Assembly: GCA_910587145.1 (NCBI GenBank)
Contig: CAJUMH010000011.1
Span: 1-64,000 of the forward strand
DNA from: an uncultured Ruthenibacterium sp.
Lineage (GTDB): Bacteria > Bacillota > Clostridia > Oscillospirales > Ruminococcaceae
DNA length: 64,000 nt
Direction: 5' to 3'
Below are positions 7,763-15,222 of the stretch, piece after piece. The notes below the pieces were generated by a model. That model was given only the letters and a program-made list of their open reading frames with translations, was not told the origin of the DNA and searched no databases. Each line of letters starts with the position of its first letter. The stretch's first letter is position 1. The translations under genes and the position numbers were made by a program.

Positions 7763-9166
7763 TTACAATTCGATCAATTCCACGCCGAGCAGACGGCATA
7801 AAAGCCTTACGCGCGCGGTGTGCTCGCCCAAAATGATGGTTTCGTGGTGCGTGCCGCCGCATTCGAGCCACGCCGTCACACACCTGCGCACGCCCGACGC
7901 CGGGCGAAAGAACAGGTACGGCATATCAATCTTTTTCAGGCCGCACTCGTCCAGCACCTCGCCGGGCGCGTAGACAAGCCGAAAACGCTCTCCCCCCACA
8001 TGAACCAGGCTCATGACCGCCGCGGGGCCGGGCCGCAGCGTGAAGACCGGCGTCGGCGGGTTCGCGAGCCCGCCCTCGTTGAACACACGGTCCATCAGGA
8101 AGGGCTTTCGGTCGGTGCGGGCCATCGCCCAGTTGCCCTCGCCGGCATGGCACAGCAAAATGGCCTCGCGCGCAAAATCCATCATGTACATCTCGCTGAA
8201 ATCGGCCTGTCCGCACAGCCGCGCCATGGCGGCCGTCAGCATTGCCGTGGTGGCGTCGCCTTCGGCGGCGTAGCCGTAGCCCTCGGCCATCAGATCGGAC
8301 GCGGCCAAAAACGGCAGATGGGTAAAGCGCCCGTCCGCACCGAATTCCTCAAAATGCGCGGTATAGCCCGCATAGCCGTTTTCCTGTAAATAGCGGCGCA
8401 GGCCAAGGTACATCCGCACCGATTCCGCGTGGCGCTCGGGCGCAAGCCCTGGGTCGATGTCAAACAGCTCCCGCTCTTCGGCCACGCGCGCGGCAATGGC
8501 GTCGTCGGAAACTTCGGCGCAGAACCGCTGCACCGTCCCGATGGAATCATAGATGAATTCCGGCCCCAATTTGCGGAACACGGCCATGTCGTCCGTGATG
8601 ACATCGCCCATTCCGGCCAGCTTGCCGATGATGCCGATCTTCATCCGGCGCAGCTCCTTCACGGTGCGCGCGGCGGCGGCAAAATCCGAGATAAAAGCGG
8701 CGAGCTCCCCGCTTTTTCGGCTGCCTGCGAAGAACGCGCAGGGAATGCCCGCGCGCATCAGGCAGTTGGCATTATCCTGCGCGCCGTGGATGCCCTGATT
8801 GACCGTCAGCTCCCATTCCTCAAAATCGCCGCCGACGGTCTCATCCGGCTGCACCAGCGCCAGCGCCAGCGGCAAAGCGTTGTGCCGCATCGCGCGCGCA
8901 AGATACTGGCCCTGCGCATAGCTGAGCATCAGGATCAGAATGCCGTCCAGTCCTTCGGCGTTGTACTGCGCCGTCAGAGACTCGATCGTCTCGCGGCCCG
9001 CGGCGATGCGCGGAAACGTAAATTCCGCTGCGCCGGCGAGGGAAGCCAGTACCTCCTGCGCATAGCGGCGCTGGCTTTCCATGATGCCGGGGAAGATCGG
9101 CTCGTAGTCCCCCAGCATCAGTGCCAGCACGCCAAGGCGTGGCTTGCTGCTTGTCTTCATAAACAT
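7763..9166 (-). CDS. L-arabinose isomerase-like sugar isomerase
   Basis: This 467-residue protein resembles the arabinose isomerase/fucose isomerase superfamily. N-terminal LGVLALMLGDYEPIFPG, central TVNQGIHGAQDN (cf. the NQ.AHG element) and C-terminal GGTHHETIILG (cf. the conserved GG.HH) follow the AraA order, and the length is close to AraA (about 470-500). Overall conservation is limited, so the substrate may not be arabinose. The start at 9166 overlaps the upstream FGGY kinase by 10 bases, with AGGAG 5 bases before it; an in-frame ATG at 9160 is also possible. An isomerase-kinase-aldolase order suggests aldose to ketose, phosphorylation, then aldol cleavage. Confidence 0.8.
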   Translation of the reverse strand: MFMKTSSKPRLGVLALMLGDYEPIFPGIMESQRRYAQEVLASLAGAAEFTFPRIAAGRETIESLTAQYNAEGLDGILILMLSYAQGQYLARAMRHNALPLALALVQPDETVGGDFEEWELTVNQGIHGAQDNANCLMRAGIPCAFFAGSRKSGELAAFISDFAAAARTVKELRRMKIGIIGKLAGMGDVITDDMAVFRKLGPEFIYDSIGTVQRFCAEVSDDAIAARVAEERELFDIDPGLAPERHAESVRMYLGLRRYLQENGYAGYTAHFEEFGADGRFTHLPFLAASDLMAEGYGYAAEGDATTAMLTAAMARLCGQADFSEMYMMDFAREAILLCHAGEGNWAMARTDRKPFLMDRVFNEGGLANPPTPVFTLRPGPAAVMSLVHVGGERFRLVYAPGEVLDECGLKKIDMPYLFFRPASGVRRCVTAWLECGGTHHETIILGEHTARVRLLCRLLGVELIEL

Positions 9167-10818
9167 ACGCTCTCCTGTTCTGTTTTATTTGCCGGCTCCC
9201 GGGCAGCCGGCGCGGGCCGCTGCACGGTGTTTTCGGGCGTTTTGAGCTCTTGCCGTGCCTCTTTGCTCCCTGCGCTTTCGGCCGCATCCGCCTGCGGCGT
9301 GTGATACAGCGGCCGCACGGCCGCATACAGCCGCTTGTACAGCGCGTAGGCTTTGCGGCAGGCCAGCGCGTTTTCAGCGTTGGGAGAATAAACGGCCGAA
9401 CGCTCCATACGGGGGAAGGTATTGCGCTCGATGAGCCCGCAGCCCCAGCCCGCGAGCAATGCGGCGCCCATGGCCGTGGCCTCGCCGCACACCGGCACAT
9501 GGAACGCGCGGCCGCACACGTCCGCCTTGATCTGCTGCCACACGGCGCTGCGCGCGCCGCCGCCCAGGGAATACACCGCATCAGCCGGACATCCCAGAGC
9601 ATCCAGCATCTCCAAAAAATCACGCAGCAAAAACGCGACCGATTCCATCACACTGCGCACAAAATGCGCGCGCGTGGTAGAGAGCCGCGCGCCGAAAAAT
9701 GCGGCGCGGGCGTTTTCGCAGGCGTCCGGGTCTACGCTGCCGGACAAAAACGGCAAAAAAACCAGGCCCTCGCACCCGCAGGGCACGGCTTGCGCCAGTG
9801 TGTCCAGCGCGGCGTAGCCCCTGGCCCCGGCGGGCAGATCGCGGCAGAATTCGTCCCGGAACCAGCGCAGCGCCATGCCCGCCGTGTTGCCGATGGGCAG
9901 GTACAGATATTTGCCCGCCAGCGCGTGGCGGTAAATGGTGACGCGGTGGCCCCGCGCGAACACGGGCGCGTCGGTGCAGGCAGCCATCACGAGCGCGGTG
10001 CCGGTGGTCTCCGTCACCGTGCCGGGAGACACGCCGCCCGCCGCCAGCGCGGCGGCCGTCTGATCCATCGCGCCCGTCACCACGGGGATCCCGGCGGGCA
10101 GGCCCAGTGCCGCCGCCGCGTCCGGCAGCAGCGGCCCGGCCGCTTCGCCGCACTCGAGCGGCTCGGGCAGCTTTTCCGGCGGGACGCCCGCCGCGTCTAA
10201 CGCCGCCGCCCAATACGCGCCGCGGCGCAGGTCAAACCAGCCCGTCGAGGTTTGCAGCGATTTTTCGGTAATAAACCGTCCGGTCATCCAATGGAGAAAA
10301 TAGTCCTCCAGCAGCAGAAATTTGCGGGCGCGCGAAAATAACTCCGGCGCGTTTTTACGCAGCCATAAGAGCTTTGCCAGCGGCAGCGCGCCCGAAATGC
10401 CGGGAAGCCCGGTTGTGCGGTAAAATATCTCCTCCGGCAGGCGGCTGCGCAGCGCTTCGGCCTCGGTGCCGGCGCGTCCGTCCAACCAAACAAGGAAGGG
10501 GCAAAGCGGCGTGCCCGCGCCGTCCACGGGGACAAGCGTTTCCCCCTGTGTGGCGACGCTCACGGCGGCGGGCGTCCAGCCGGGCGCGGCGGCCAGTGCC
10601 TCGGCCATGCCCATTCGCGCGGCGTCAAGGTACAGCCCAGCTTTGGCCTCTACGCGTTCGCCGCAGGCCGTCAGCGCGTATTCCCGCACGCTGCACGCGA
10701 GCAGCCGCAGAGCGGGCGAAAACAGGCAGGCCTTTACCGCCGTTGTGCCGATATCCAGCACGGCGATGCATTTTTGGGGCGCGCCGCCCGCCGCGCCGCC
10801 CGCATTACGCCCGTCCAT
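9157..10818 (-). CDS. FGGY-family carbohydrate kinase (xylulokinase/gluconokinase type)
   Basis: The 553-residue kinase contains the ASKHA phosphate-1 motif DIGTTAVKACLF near the N-terminus, the substrate-region WLDGRAGTEAE, the ATP-binding GAMDQTAAAL and TTGTALV stretches, and the adenosine motif LGGGARSAVWQQIKADV. It is about 50 residues longer than usual because of a low-complexity, charged tail (about 505-553) after the last helix. The ATG at 10818 lies inside the end of the aldolase gene (14-base overlap), giving translational coupling at both ends. It probably phosphorylates the ketose produced by the neighbouring isomerase-like protein. Substrate unresolved. Confidence 0.92.
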   Translation of the reverse strand: MDGRNAGGAAGGAPQKCIAVLDIGTTAVKACLFSPALRLLACSVREYALTACGERVEAKAGLYLDAARMGMAEALAAAPGWTPAAVSVATQGETLVPVDGAGTPLCPFLVWLDGRAGTEAEALRSRLPEEIFYRTTGLPGISGALPLAKLLWLRKNAPELFSRARKFLLLEDYFLHWMTGRFITEKSLQTSTGWFDLRRGAYWAAALDAAGVPPEKLPEPLECGEAAGPLLPDAAAALGLPAGIPVVTGAMDQTAAALAAGGVSPGTVTETTGTALVMAACTDAPVFARGHRVTIYRHALAGKYLYLPIGNTAGMALRWFRDEFCRDLPAGARGYAALDTLAQAVPCGCEGLVFLPFLSGSVDPDACENARAAFFGARLSTTRAHFVRSVMESVAFLLRDFLEMLDALGCPADAVYSLGGGARSAVWQQIKADVCGRAFHVPVCGEATAMGAALLAGWGCGLIERNTFPRMERSAVYSPNAENALACRKAYALYKRLYAAVRPLYHTPQADAAESAGSKEARQELKTPENTVQRPAPAAREPANKTEQESVCL

Positions 10819-11644
10819 CGCTGCCGAATACGCGCATATGATGCATCGTCGCCTGCTTGACGGCCTCGGTGACAAGCGGCATCAGCTCAAACGCGCCGGT
10901 CGCATCGGAAAAATGGTCGTGCGCCGCGCGCGCCGCCGTGAGGTTGTTGTGTGTGAAAATATTGATCTTGGAAATGCCGCCCGCGACACACGCGCGGAAC
11001 GCATCGTCCGAAAGGCCGCTGCCGCCGTGCAGCACAAGCGGCGTTTGGCAGGCCGCCGCAATGCGCGAAAGGCAGCTGAGGTTTAGCACAGGCTTTTTTG
11101 TGTAAACGCCGTGCGCGGTGCCGATGGCCACGGCCAAGGCGTCGCAGCCGCTTTCCTCGGCAAAGCGCAGCGCCTGCTCCGGCTGGGTATAGACGCCTTG
11201 AGCGATCGCCCCCTCGGCCGAGCCGTTCGAGCCGACGTGCCCGATTTCGGCCTCCAGCGAGCAGCCCGCCGCGTGCGCCCTGACGGCCATTTCGCGCGTG
11301 CGGTGCACGTTTTCCGCAAAGGAAAGCATGCTGCAGTCGTACATCACCGAGGAAAAGCCCAGGCGGATGGCTTCCTCCACAAGCTCCGGGGTGAAGCCGT
11401 GGTCAAAGTGCAGCGCCACGGGCACGCGGGCGCGCTTTGCCATGCCGAGCATCATATCGGCGTATTCCGCAAGGCCCGCGCCCGGCAGCAGGCTCTCCGC
11501 CGGGCCGATGATGACGGGGGAGCGCAGCTCCTCCGCCGCCGCAAGAATGCCCTTTGTCATTTCGAGGGTGACGCAGTTGAACAGCCCGACGGCATAGTGC
11601 TTTTTGCGCGTATCCGCGAGGATGGTTTTCAGATCGACAAGCAT
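10805..11644 (-). CDS. Class II fructose-bisphosphate-type aldolase
   Basis: This 279-residue enzyme belongs to the class II (zinc) FbaA/GatY/KbaY family. Zinc-ligand motifs are present in order: ALHFDHG (about 80-86), EAEIGHVG (about 132-139), GTAHGVY and LVLHGGSGL, followed by ISKINIFT for the phosphate. It would cleave a ketose 1-phosphate or 1,6-bisphosphate to dihydroxyacetone phosphate and an aldehyde. I chose the second ATG (11644) because AGGAGG lies 7 bases upstream of it but only 1 base from the ATG at 11650. Gene order kinase-aldolase suggests cleavage of the FGGY kinase product. Confidence 0.93.
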   Translation of the reverse strand: MLVDLKTILADTRKKHYAVGLFNCVTLEMTKGILAAAEELRSPVIIGPAESLLPGAGLAEYADMMLGMAKRARVPVALHFDHGFTPELVEEAIRLGFSSVMYDCSMLSFAENVHRTREMAVRAHAAGCSLEAEIGHVGSNGSAEGAIAQGVYTQPEQALRFAEESGCDALAVAIGTAHGVYTKKPVLNLSCLSRIAAACQTPLVLHGGSGLSDDAFRACVAGGISKINIFTHNNLTAARAAHDHFSDATGAFELMPLVTEAVKQATMHHMRVFGSDGRA

Positions 11645-11741
11645 GAGCATGCCTCCTTTTGGAATCGGGACCGATCCCGGAACGTTTTATATGGCCGAAG
11701 ATTTTTTGGCCGAAGACCCCTTCGGCAGACAAGGCGACCTT

Positions 11742-12881
11742 TTAATACAGGATCGGCACAAAGTGCCCTTCCGCGTCGGCCTGCTTCGCCGCAAGGCAGC
11801 TTGCGGCGCTGACAAGCCCCGCCGAGAGATCCGACTGCGCCTCGCCGCCGTCGAGCACGCGCAAAAAATCCAGCGCGAGCTGTTCGTCGCCGCCAAAGTG
11901 CATCCCGGCGGGGAAGCGGAACGCGTGTGTGACGGTTTGCGGAGAGCGGTAGCGGTCCTCGCGGATCTCGGCCGTGTAAAAATCGAATTCCGCGCTGCCC
12001 TCGGTGCCGATCAGCCGCGCGCCGCGCCGCCCCGCGCTTTTTTTGACGGTAAAATTCTGGCTGTAGCTGATGAGCATCCCGCTGCCTGTGGTAAAGATGG
12101 CGCTTGCGCCGTCTTCGTTGCCGGTATCGGCGGCAAAGCAGCAGGCGTCGCCCTGCACGTCCTCTTTCAGGATGTTTTTTACCACATAGCTGCTCTCCGG
12201 GCAGGTATGGTATTCCGGGCAATCGGGACAGTGCAGCCCCGCCGGCCGCTCGCCCTTGAAGTGCAGCTTGGCGGTTTTTGCCGCGACGGATAGCGGCCGC
12301 TCGCCCGTGAGAAAATGGATGTAATCGATGTCGTGCGTGGCCTTTTGCAAAAACAGGCCGCCCGTCTCGGAGGCGTCGCGGTACCAGCTGTGATAGTACA
12401 CGCTGCCGTAGGGCACATTATTAACGGCCTGTACCATTGTCAGCCTGCCCAGTACGCCGCTTTCTACAATGCGCCTCATCTCGAGCGTAATGCTCGAGAG
12501 CCGCAGCGGGAACGATACGACAACGCGCTTTTCCTTCCCCTCGGCGGCGGCGCGCAGCGTTTCGTACTGCGCACGGGAGGTACAGACGGGCTTTTCCAAA
12601 AACAGCGGCAGCCCCAGTGCCAGCACGCGGCAGGCAAGCGGCGTGTGCAGCGAGCAGCGCGTGCCGATGAATACGCCGTCCAGCTCCATGCGCAGCAGCT
12701 CGTCTGCGCTGTCTACCCACCGTGTGGAGGCAAAATAGGGATCCTCTTGATAAAGAGGGGCAAGCTGCTCGCGGCGCGGGTCGGCCACGGCGGCCACCGA
12801 GAGCCGCGCCTCCAGCGCGCGGAACGATTTCATCATTGTTTCCGAGCGCAGCCCGTAGCCGATAAATCCGATGCGTTTCAT
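11742..12881 (-). CDS. Gfo/Idh/MocA-family oxidoreductase with Cys-rich segment
   Basis: This 379-residue dehydrogenase begins with the dinucleotide motif GFIGYGLRS and carries LFLEKPVC, the EKP hallmark. KATHDIDYIHFL contains the catalytic-region His and Asp. A segment at about 219-232 (HCPDCPEYHTCPES) is rich in cysteine; related sugar dehydrogenases have a similar metal- or structure-stabilising loop, but its role here is unknown. It is the first gene of the leftward operon, with GGAAGC upstream of the ATG at 12881. The upstream region is shared with the divergent transporter operon and holds several copies of the operator word. Confidence 0.92.
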   Translation of the reverse strand: MKRIGFIGYGLRSETMMKSFRALEARLSVAAVADPRREQLAPLYQEDPYFASTRWVDSADELLRMELDGVFIGTRCSLHTPLACRVLALGLPLFLEKPVCTSRAQYETLRAAAEGKEKRVVVSFPLRLSSITLEMRRIVESGVLGRLTMVQAVNNVPYGSVYYHSWYRDASETGGLFLQKATHDIDYIHFLTGERPLSVAAKTAKLHFKGERPAGLHCPDCPEYHTCPESSYVVKNILKEDVQGDACCFAADTGNEDGASAIFTTGSGMLISYSQNFTVKKSAGRRGARLIGTEGSAEFDFYTAEIREDRYRSPQTVTHAFRFPAGMHFGGDEQLALDFLRVLDGGEAQSDLSAGLVSAASCLAAKQADAEGHFVPILY

Positions 12882-12920
12882 GGATCATGCTTCCTTTCTG
12901 CCGGGAAATCTTTCCAGGCT

Positions 12921-12944
12921 GCTAATAAAATTGCGTTTATTAGC
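12921..12944. promoter_or_regulatory. Inverted repeat of operator half-sites in the divergent promoter region
   Basis: GCTAATAAA (12921-12929) and TTTATTAGC (12936-12944) form a perfect 9-bp inverted repeat around a 6-base spacer. Each arm contains the CTAATAA half of the TTATTACTAATAA palindrome, in an inside-out arrangement. It lies 40-63 bases upstream of the oxidoreductase gene starting at 12881 and may control the leftward operon. I could not find a confident promoter for that direction. Confidence 0.5.
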
Positions 12945-12968
12945 GAATTTTGAGCGCCTTCTTGTTTA

Positions 12969-12981
12969 TTTTTACTAAAGA
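12969..12981. promoter_or_regulatory. Secondary operator-like site
   Basis: TTTTTACTAAAGA matches the palindrome TTATTACTAATAA at 10 of 13 bases and lies about 30 bases upstream of the -35 box of the rightward transporter promoter. Together with the sites at 12921 and 13157 it could allow looping. Confidence 0.4.
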
Positions 12982-13010
12982 AATGCTCAACTCTTTGACG
13001 TTATTTTCTC

Positions 13011-13039
13011 TTGACACTTGGGCAAATTGCTGATATATT
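13011..13039 (+). promoter_or_regulatory. Consensus SigA promoter of the transporter operon
   Basis: TTGACA (13011-13016), 17-bp spacer, TATATT (13034-13039). The predicted leader is about 150 bases before the permease start at 13196 and contains two small hairpins and a perfect operator palindrome. Confidence 0.88.
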
Positions 13040-13099
13040 GGAAGTACCGAAGCGCTCTGCATGATTATTGTGCCATAAAATGAGGGGAAAAGTCAATAC

Positions 13100-13139
13100 T
13101 TCCCGGCCAAATTCTCCGGGAAAAGAGAAAGCGCTCTTT
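13100..13139 (+). promoter_or_regulatory. Two short hairpins in the transporter mRNA leader
   Basis: TTCCCGG (13100-13106) pairs with CCGGGAA (13116-13122). AAAGAG (13122-13127) pairs with CTCTTT (13134-13139) around AAAGCG. The word AGCGCTCT also occurs at about 13050, so catabolite-control binding is an alternative reading. No T run follows, so these are not clear terminators. Confidence 0.35.
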
Positions 13140-13156
13140 ATTAAAATAGATTCGAT

Positions 13157-13169
13157 TTATTACTAATAA
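13157..13169. promoter_or_regulatory. Perfect operator palindrome in the transporter operon leader
   Basis: TTATTACTAATAA is a perfect 13-bp palindrome about the central C. It ends 14 bases before the AGGAGG of the first permease. It is the best copy of the word found at 1742 and 1222, and the AT-rich sequence is conspicuous in this GC-rich region. Confidence 0.65.
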
Positions 13170-13195
13170 AAAAGAAAAGAGCAGGAGGTTATCTT

Positions 13196-14170
13196 ATGCC
13201 GGAGCAGGCAAAGAGGGTACGTGCCGCAAAAACGCCGGGTCGGCCAAACAGATTTGTGGCATATATGCGAAAATACTGGTTCATCTATGCGCTGGCGATA
13301 CCGGGTTTTCTGTTTTTGCTGGTGTTCAGCTACGGGCCAATGTATGGCATTCAGCTGGCGTTCAAGGATTATAAAATGAACCTTGGCGTCTGGGGCAGCC
13401 CGTGGGTGGGTCTTGCGCATTATCGCCGCCTTTTTTCGGATCCGGTCTTCCTTCAGGCGTTCAAAAATACGGTGCTCATCAATGTATACAACCTTATTTT
13501 CGGCTTTACCTTCAATGTGTTCCTTGCGCTGATGATCAACGAGATTCAGTTCCGCCGCCTGAAGAGCGTGGTGCAGACGGCCGTCTACCTGCCGTACTTC
13601 CTGTCATGGGTTATCTTTGCGGGCCTTGTGCAGGTATTCCTTGCGGCCCCAACGCCGGGCGACGTGGGCGGCGCGATAAACCAGATGCTTGCCGCGCTTG
13701 GAATGAAAACGGTCGATTTTTTAAAAAATCCCGCCATGTTCCGCTCTATCGTCGTCATTACGGGCATCATCAAAACAGCGGGCTATTCCACAATCATTTA
13801 CCTGGCGGCCATCTCGGGCGTGAACCCCGCCCTGTATGAAAGCGCCGCCATCGACGGCGCAAACCGTCTGGATATGATGCTGCACATTACGCTGCCGCGC
13901 ATTTTGCCCAGCGTGGCCGTGATGTTCATCCTCTCTGTCTCGCAGATCTTTCTTTCCAACTTCGACCAGATCTATAACCTGTACAATAACTTTGTATTGA
14001 GCACGGGCGATGTGCTGTCCACCTACATTTACCGCATCAGCCTGGGCGGGGGCGGCACGGAGTTCGAGCTGTCCACGGCGGCGAACTTCCTGCTCAATGC
14101 GATGGGCCTCATCGCCGTGGTAGGAACGAGCAAGTTCGTCGAAAAGATGGACGTTATGGGCATCTTTTAA
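13196..14170 (+). CDS. LplB-type carbohydrate ABC transporter permease
   Basis: This 324-residue inner-membrane protein has about six transmembrane segments and the binding-protein-dependent permease fold. The cytoplasmic EAA-type loop is ESAAIDGANRLDMMLHITLP (about 217-236), the contact site for the ATPase. The N-terminal tail is basic (residues 1-30), followed by a first segment WFIYALAIPGFLFLLVFSY. The sequence style matches the LplB/YtcP family, which imports oligosaccharides in Firmicutes. The ATG is preceded by AGCAGGAGG. First gene of the long operon, it pairs with the second permease 15 bases downstream. Confidence 0.94.
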   Translation: MPEQAKRVRAAKTPGRPNRFVAYMRKYWFIYALAIPGFLFLLVFSYGPMYGIQLAFKDYKMNLGVWGSPWVGLAHYRRLFSDPVFLQAFKNTVLINVYNLIFGFTFNVFLALMINEIQFRRLKSVVQTAVYLPYFLSWVIFAGLVQVFLAAPTPGDVGGAINQMLAALGMKTVDFLKNPAMFRSIVVITGIIKTAGYSTIIYLAAISGVNPALYESAAIDGANRLDMMLHITLPRILPSVAVMFILSVSQIFLSNFDQIYNLYNNFVLSTGDVLSTYIYRISLGGGGTEFELSTAANFLLNAMGLIAVVGTSKFVEKMDVMGIF

Positions 14171-14185
14171 GCGGGAGGGAAAAAG

Positions 14186-15106
14186 ATGGGATCCAACAAC
14201 AGGCAGCCGCGGCGCAGTATGCGTCAGGCGCTCGGCTTTAATTTCTACGATGTTTTCGTACTGGTTTTTTGTGTCGGCTTCGCGGTCGTGTGCTTTTATC
14301 CGCTGTGGTATGTGCTGATCGCGTCTGTAACGCCGTATGAAGAATTCGTCAAGGGCGGTTTGATGCTCTGGCCGAGCGGCGGCGTCGATCTGCAATACTA
14401 CAAAACGATCTTCAGCAATTCGTCGCTTGTAAACAGCATGTGGATCTCGGTTTCCAAAACGGTGATCGGCACGGTGCTCAGCCTGCTGGTAACCTCCACC
14501 ATGGCCTATGCCGTTTCAAAATCATATGTCAAGGGCATGAAGCTGCTGAACGTACTGGTTGTGTTCAATCTGTTTTTCTCCGGCGGCCTGATTCCGCAGT
14601 ATCTTTTGTATATGGATCTGGGGCTGATCCGCAACTACTGGGTAATGGTGCTGCCGGGCGCGCTGAACATCACGTATTTTATCATCATGCGCAATTACTT
14701 TTCCTACTCGGTCCCGACAGAGCTGGAAGAGGCCGCGCGCATCGACGGCTGCAACGACATCAGCGTGTTTTTCCGCGTGATCATCCCGCTTTCCAAGCCC
14801 ATGCTTGCGGCGGTCGGCCTGTTCATCGCCGTCATTCAGTGGAACGATTACTATCAGTACATGGTCTTCATTGCCAGCAAGCCGCAGCTGCAGCCTTTTG
14901 CCTGGGTGCTGCGCCGTATTCTGACGGATCAGACCATGATGTCGCAGGTGCGTAACGGCGCGATGTCGCTGGGCGCGCAGCTGCCGCCCCCCATGGCGCT
15001 GCGCATGGCCACCATCATCTGCGCCATGCTGCCCATTATGTGCGTTTATCCGTTCCTGCAAAAGCACTTTGCCAAGGGCATGATGCTTGGCGCGGTGAAG
15101 GAATAA
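14186..15106 (+). CDS. YtcP/LplC-type carbohydrate ABC transporter permease
   Basis: The 306-residue partner permease has about six membrane segments and the EAA loop EEAARIDGCNDISVFFRVIIP (about 182-202). It ends with the family-typical FLQKHFAKGMMLGAVKE. Together with the preceding gene it forms the membrane pore of an oligosaccharide importer. No ATP-binding subunit is encoded anywhere in the region; LplB/YtcP systems commonly share an MsmK-like ATPase encoded elsewhere. Confidence 0.94.
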   Translation: MGSNNRQPRRSMRQALGFNFYDVFVLVFCVGFAVVCFYPLWYVLIASVTPYEEFVKGGLMLWPSGGVDLQYYKTIFSNSSLVNSMWISVSKTVIGTVLSLLVTSTMAYAVSKSYVKGMKLLNVLVVFNLFFSGGLIPQYLLYMDLGLIRNYWVMVLPGALNITYFIIMRNYFSYSVPTELEEAARIDGCNDISVFFRVIIPLSKPMLAAVGLFIAVIQWNDYYQYMVFIASKPQLQPFAWVLRRILTDQTMMSQVRNGAMSLGAQLPPPMALRMATIICAMLPIMCVYPFLQKHFAKGMMLGAVKE

Positions 15107-15138
15107 CGCGTGCCCGGGCTTTCCGTATTCGGTGTTGC

Positions 15139-15156
15139 GCCGCCCGCCCGGGCGGC
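15139..15156 (+). repeat. Intercistronic GC hairpin
   Basis: GCCGCCC (15139-15145) pairs with GGGCGGC (15150-15156) around GCCC. There is no T run. It lies between the permease and binding-protein genes, where such hairpins often stabilise or partially attenuate mRNA. Confidence 0.5.
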
Positions 15157-15222
15157 TGAACATAGAAGACGTCCACAGGGGACGCCTTCACAGAATATCC
15201 ACCATTTTTAAGGAGGAAAAAC

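Noticed and set aside
5843..7801. Long open frame on the plus strand across the aminotransferase region
   Set aside because: It is an antisense frame created by high GC; the minus-strand frames there encode clear conserved domains with proper ribosome-binding sites.
13049..13135. AGCGCT words as CcpA (cre) sites
   Set aside because: They match only the centre of the cre consensus; flanking positions do not fit, so I kept them only as an alternative note.
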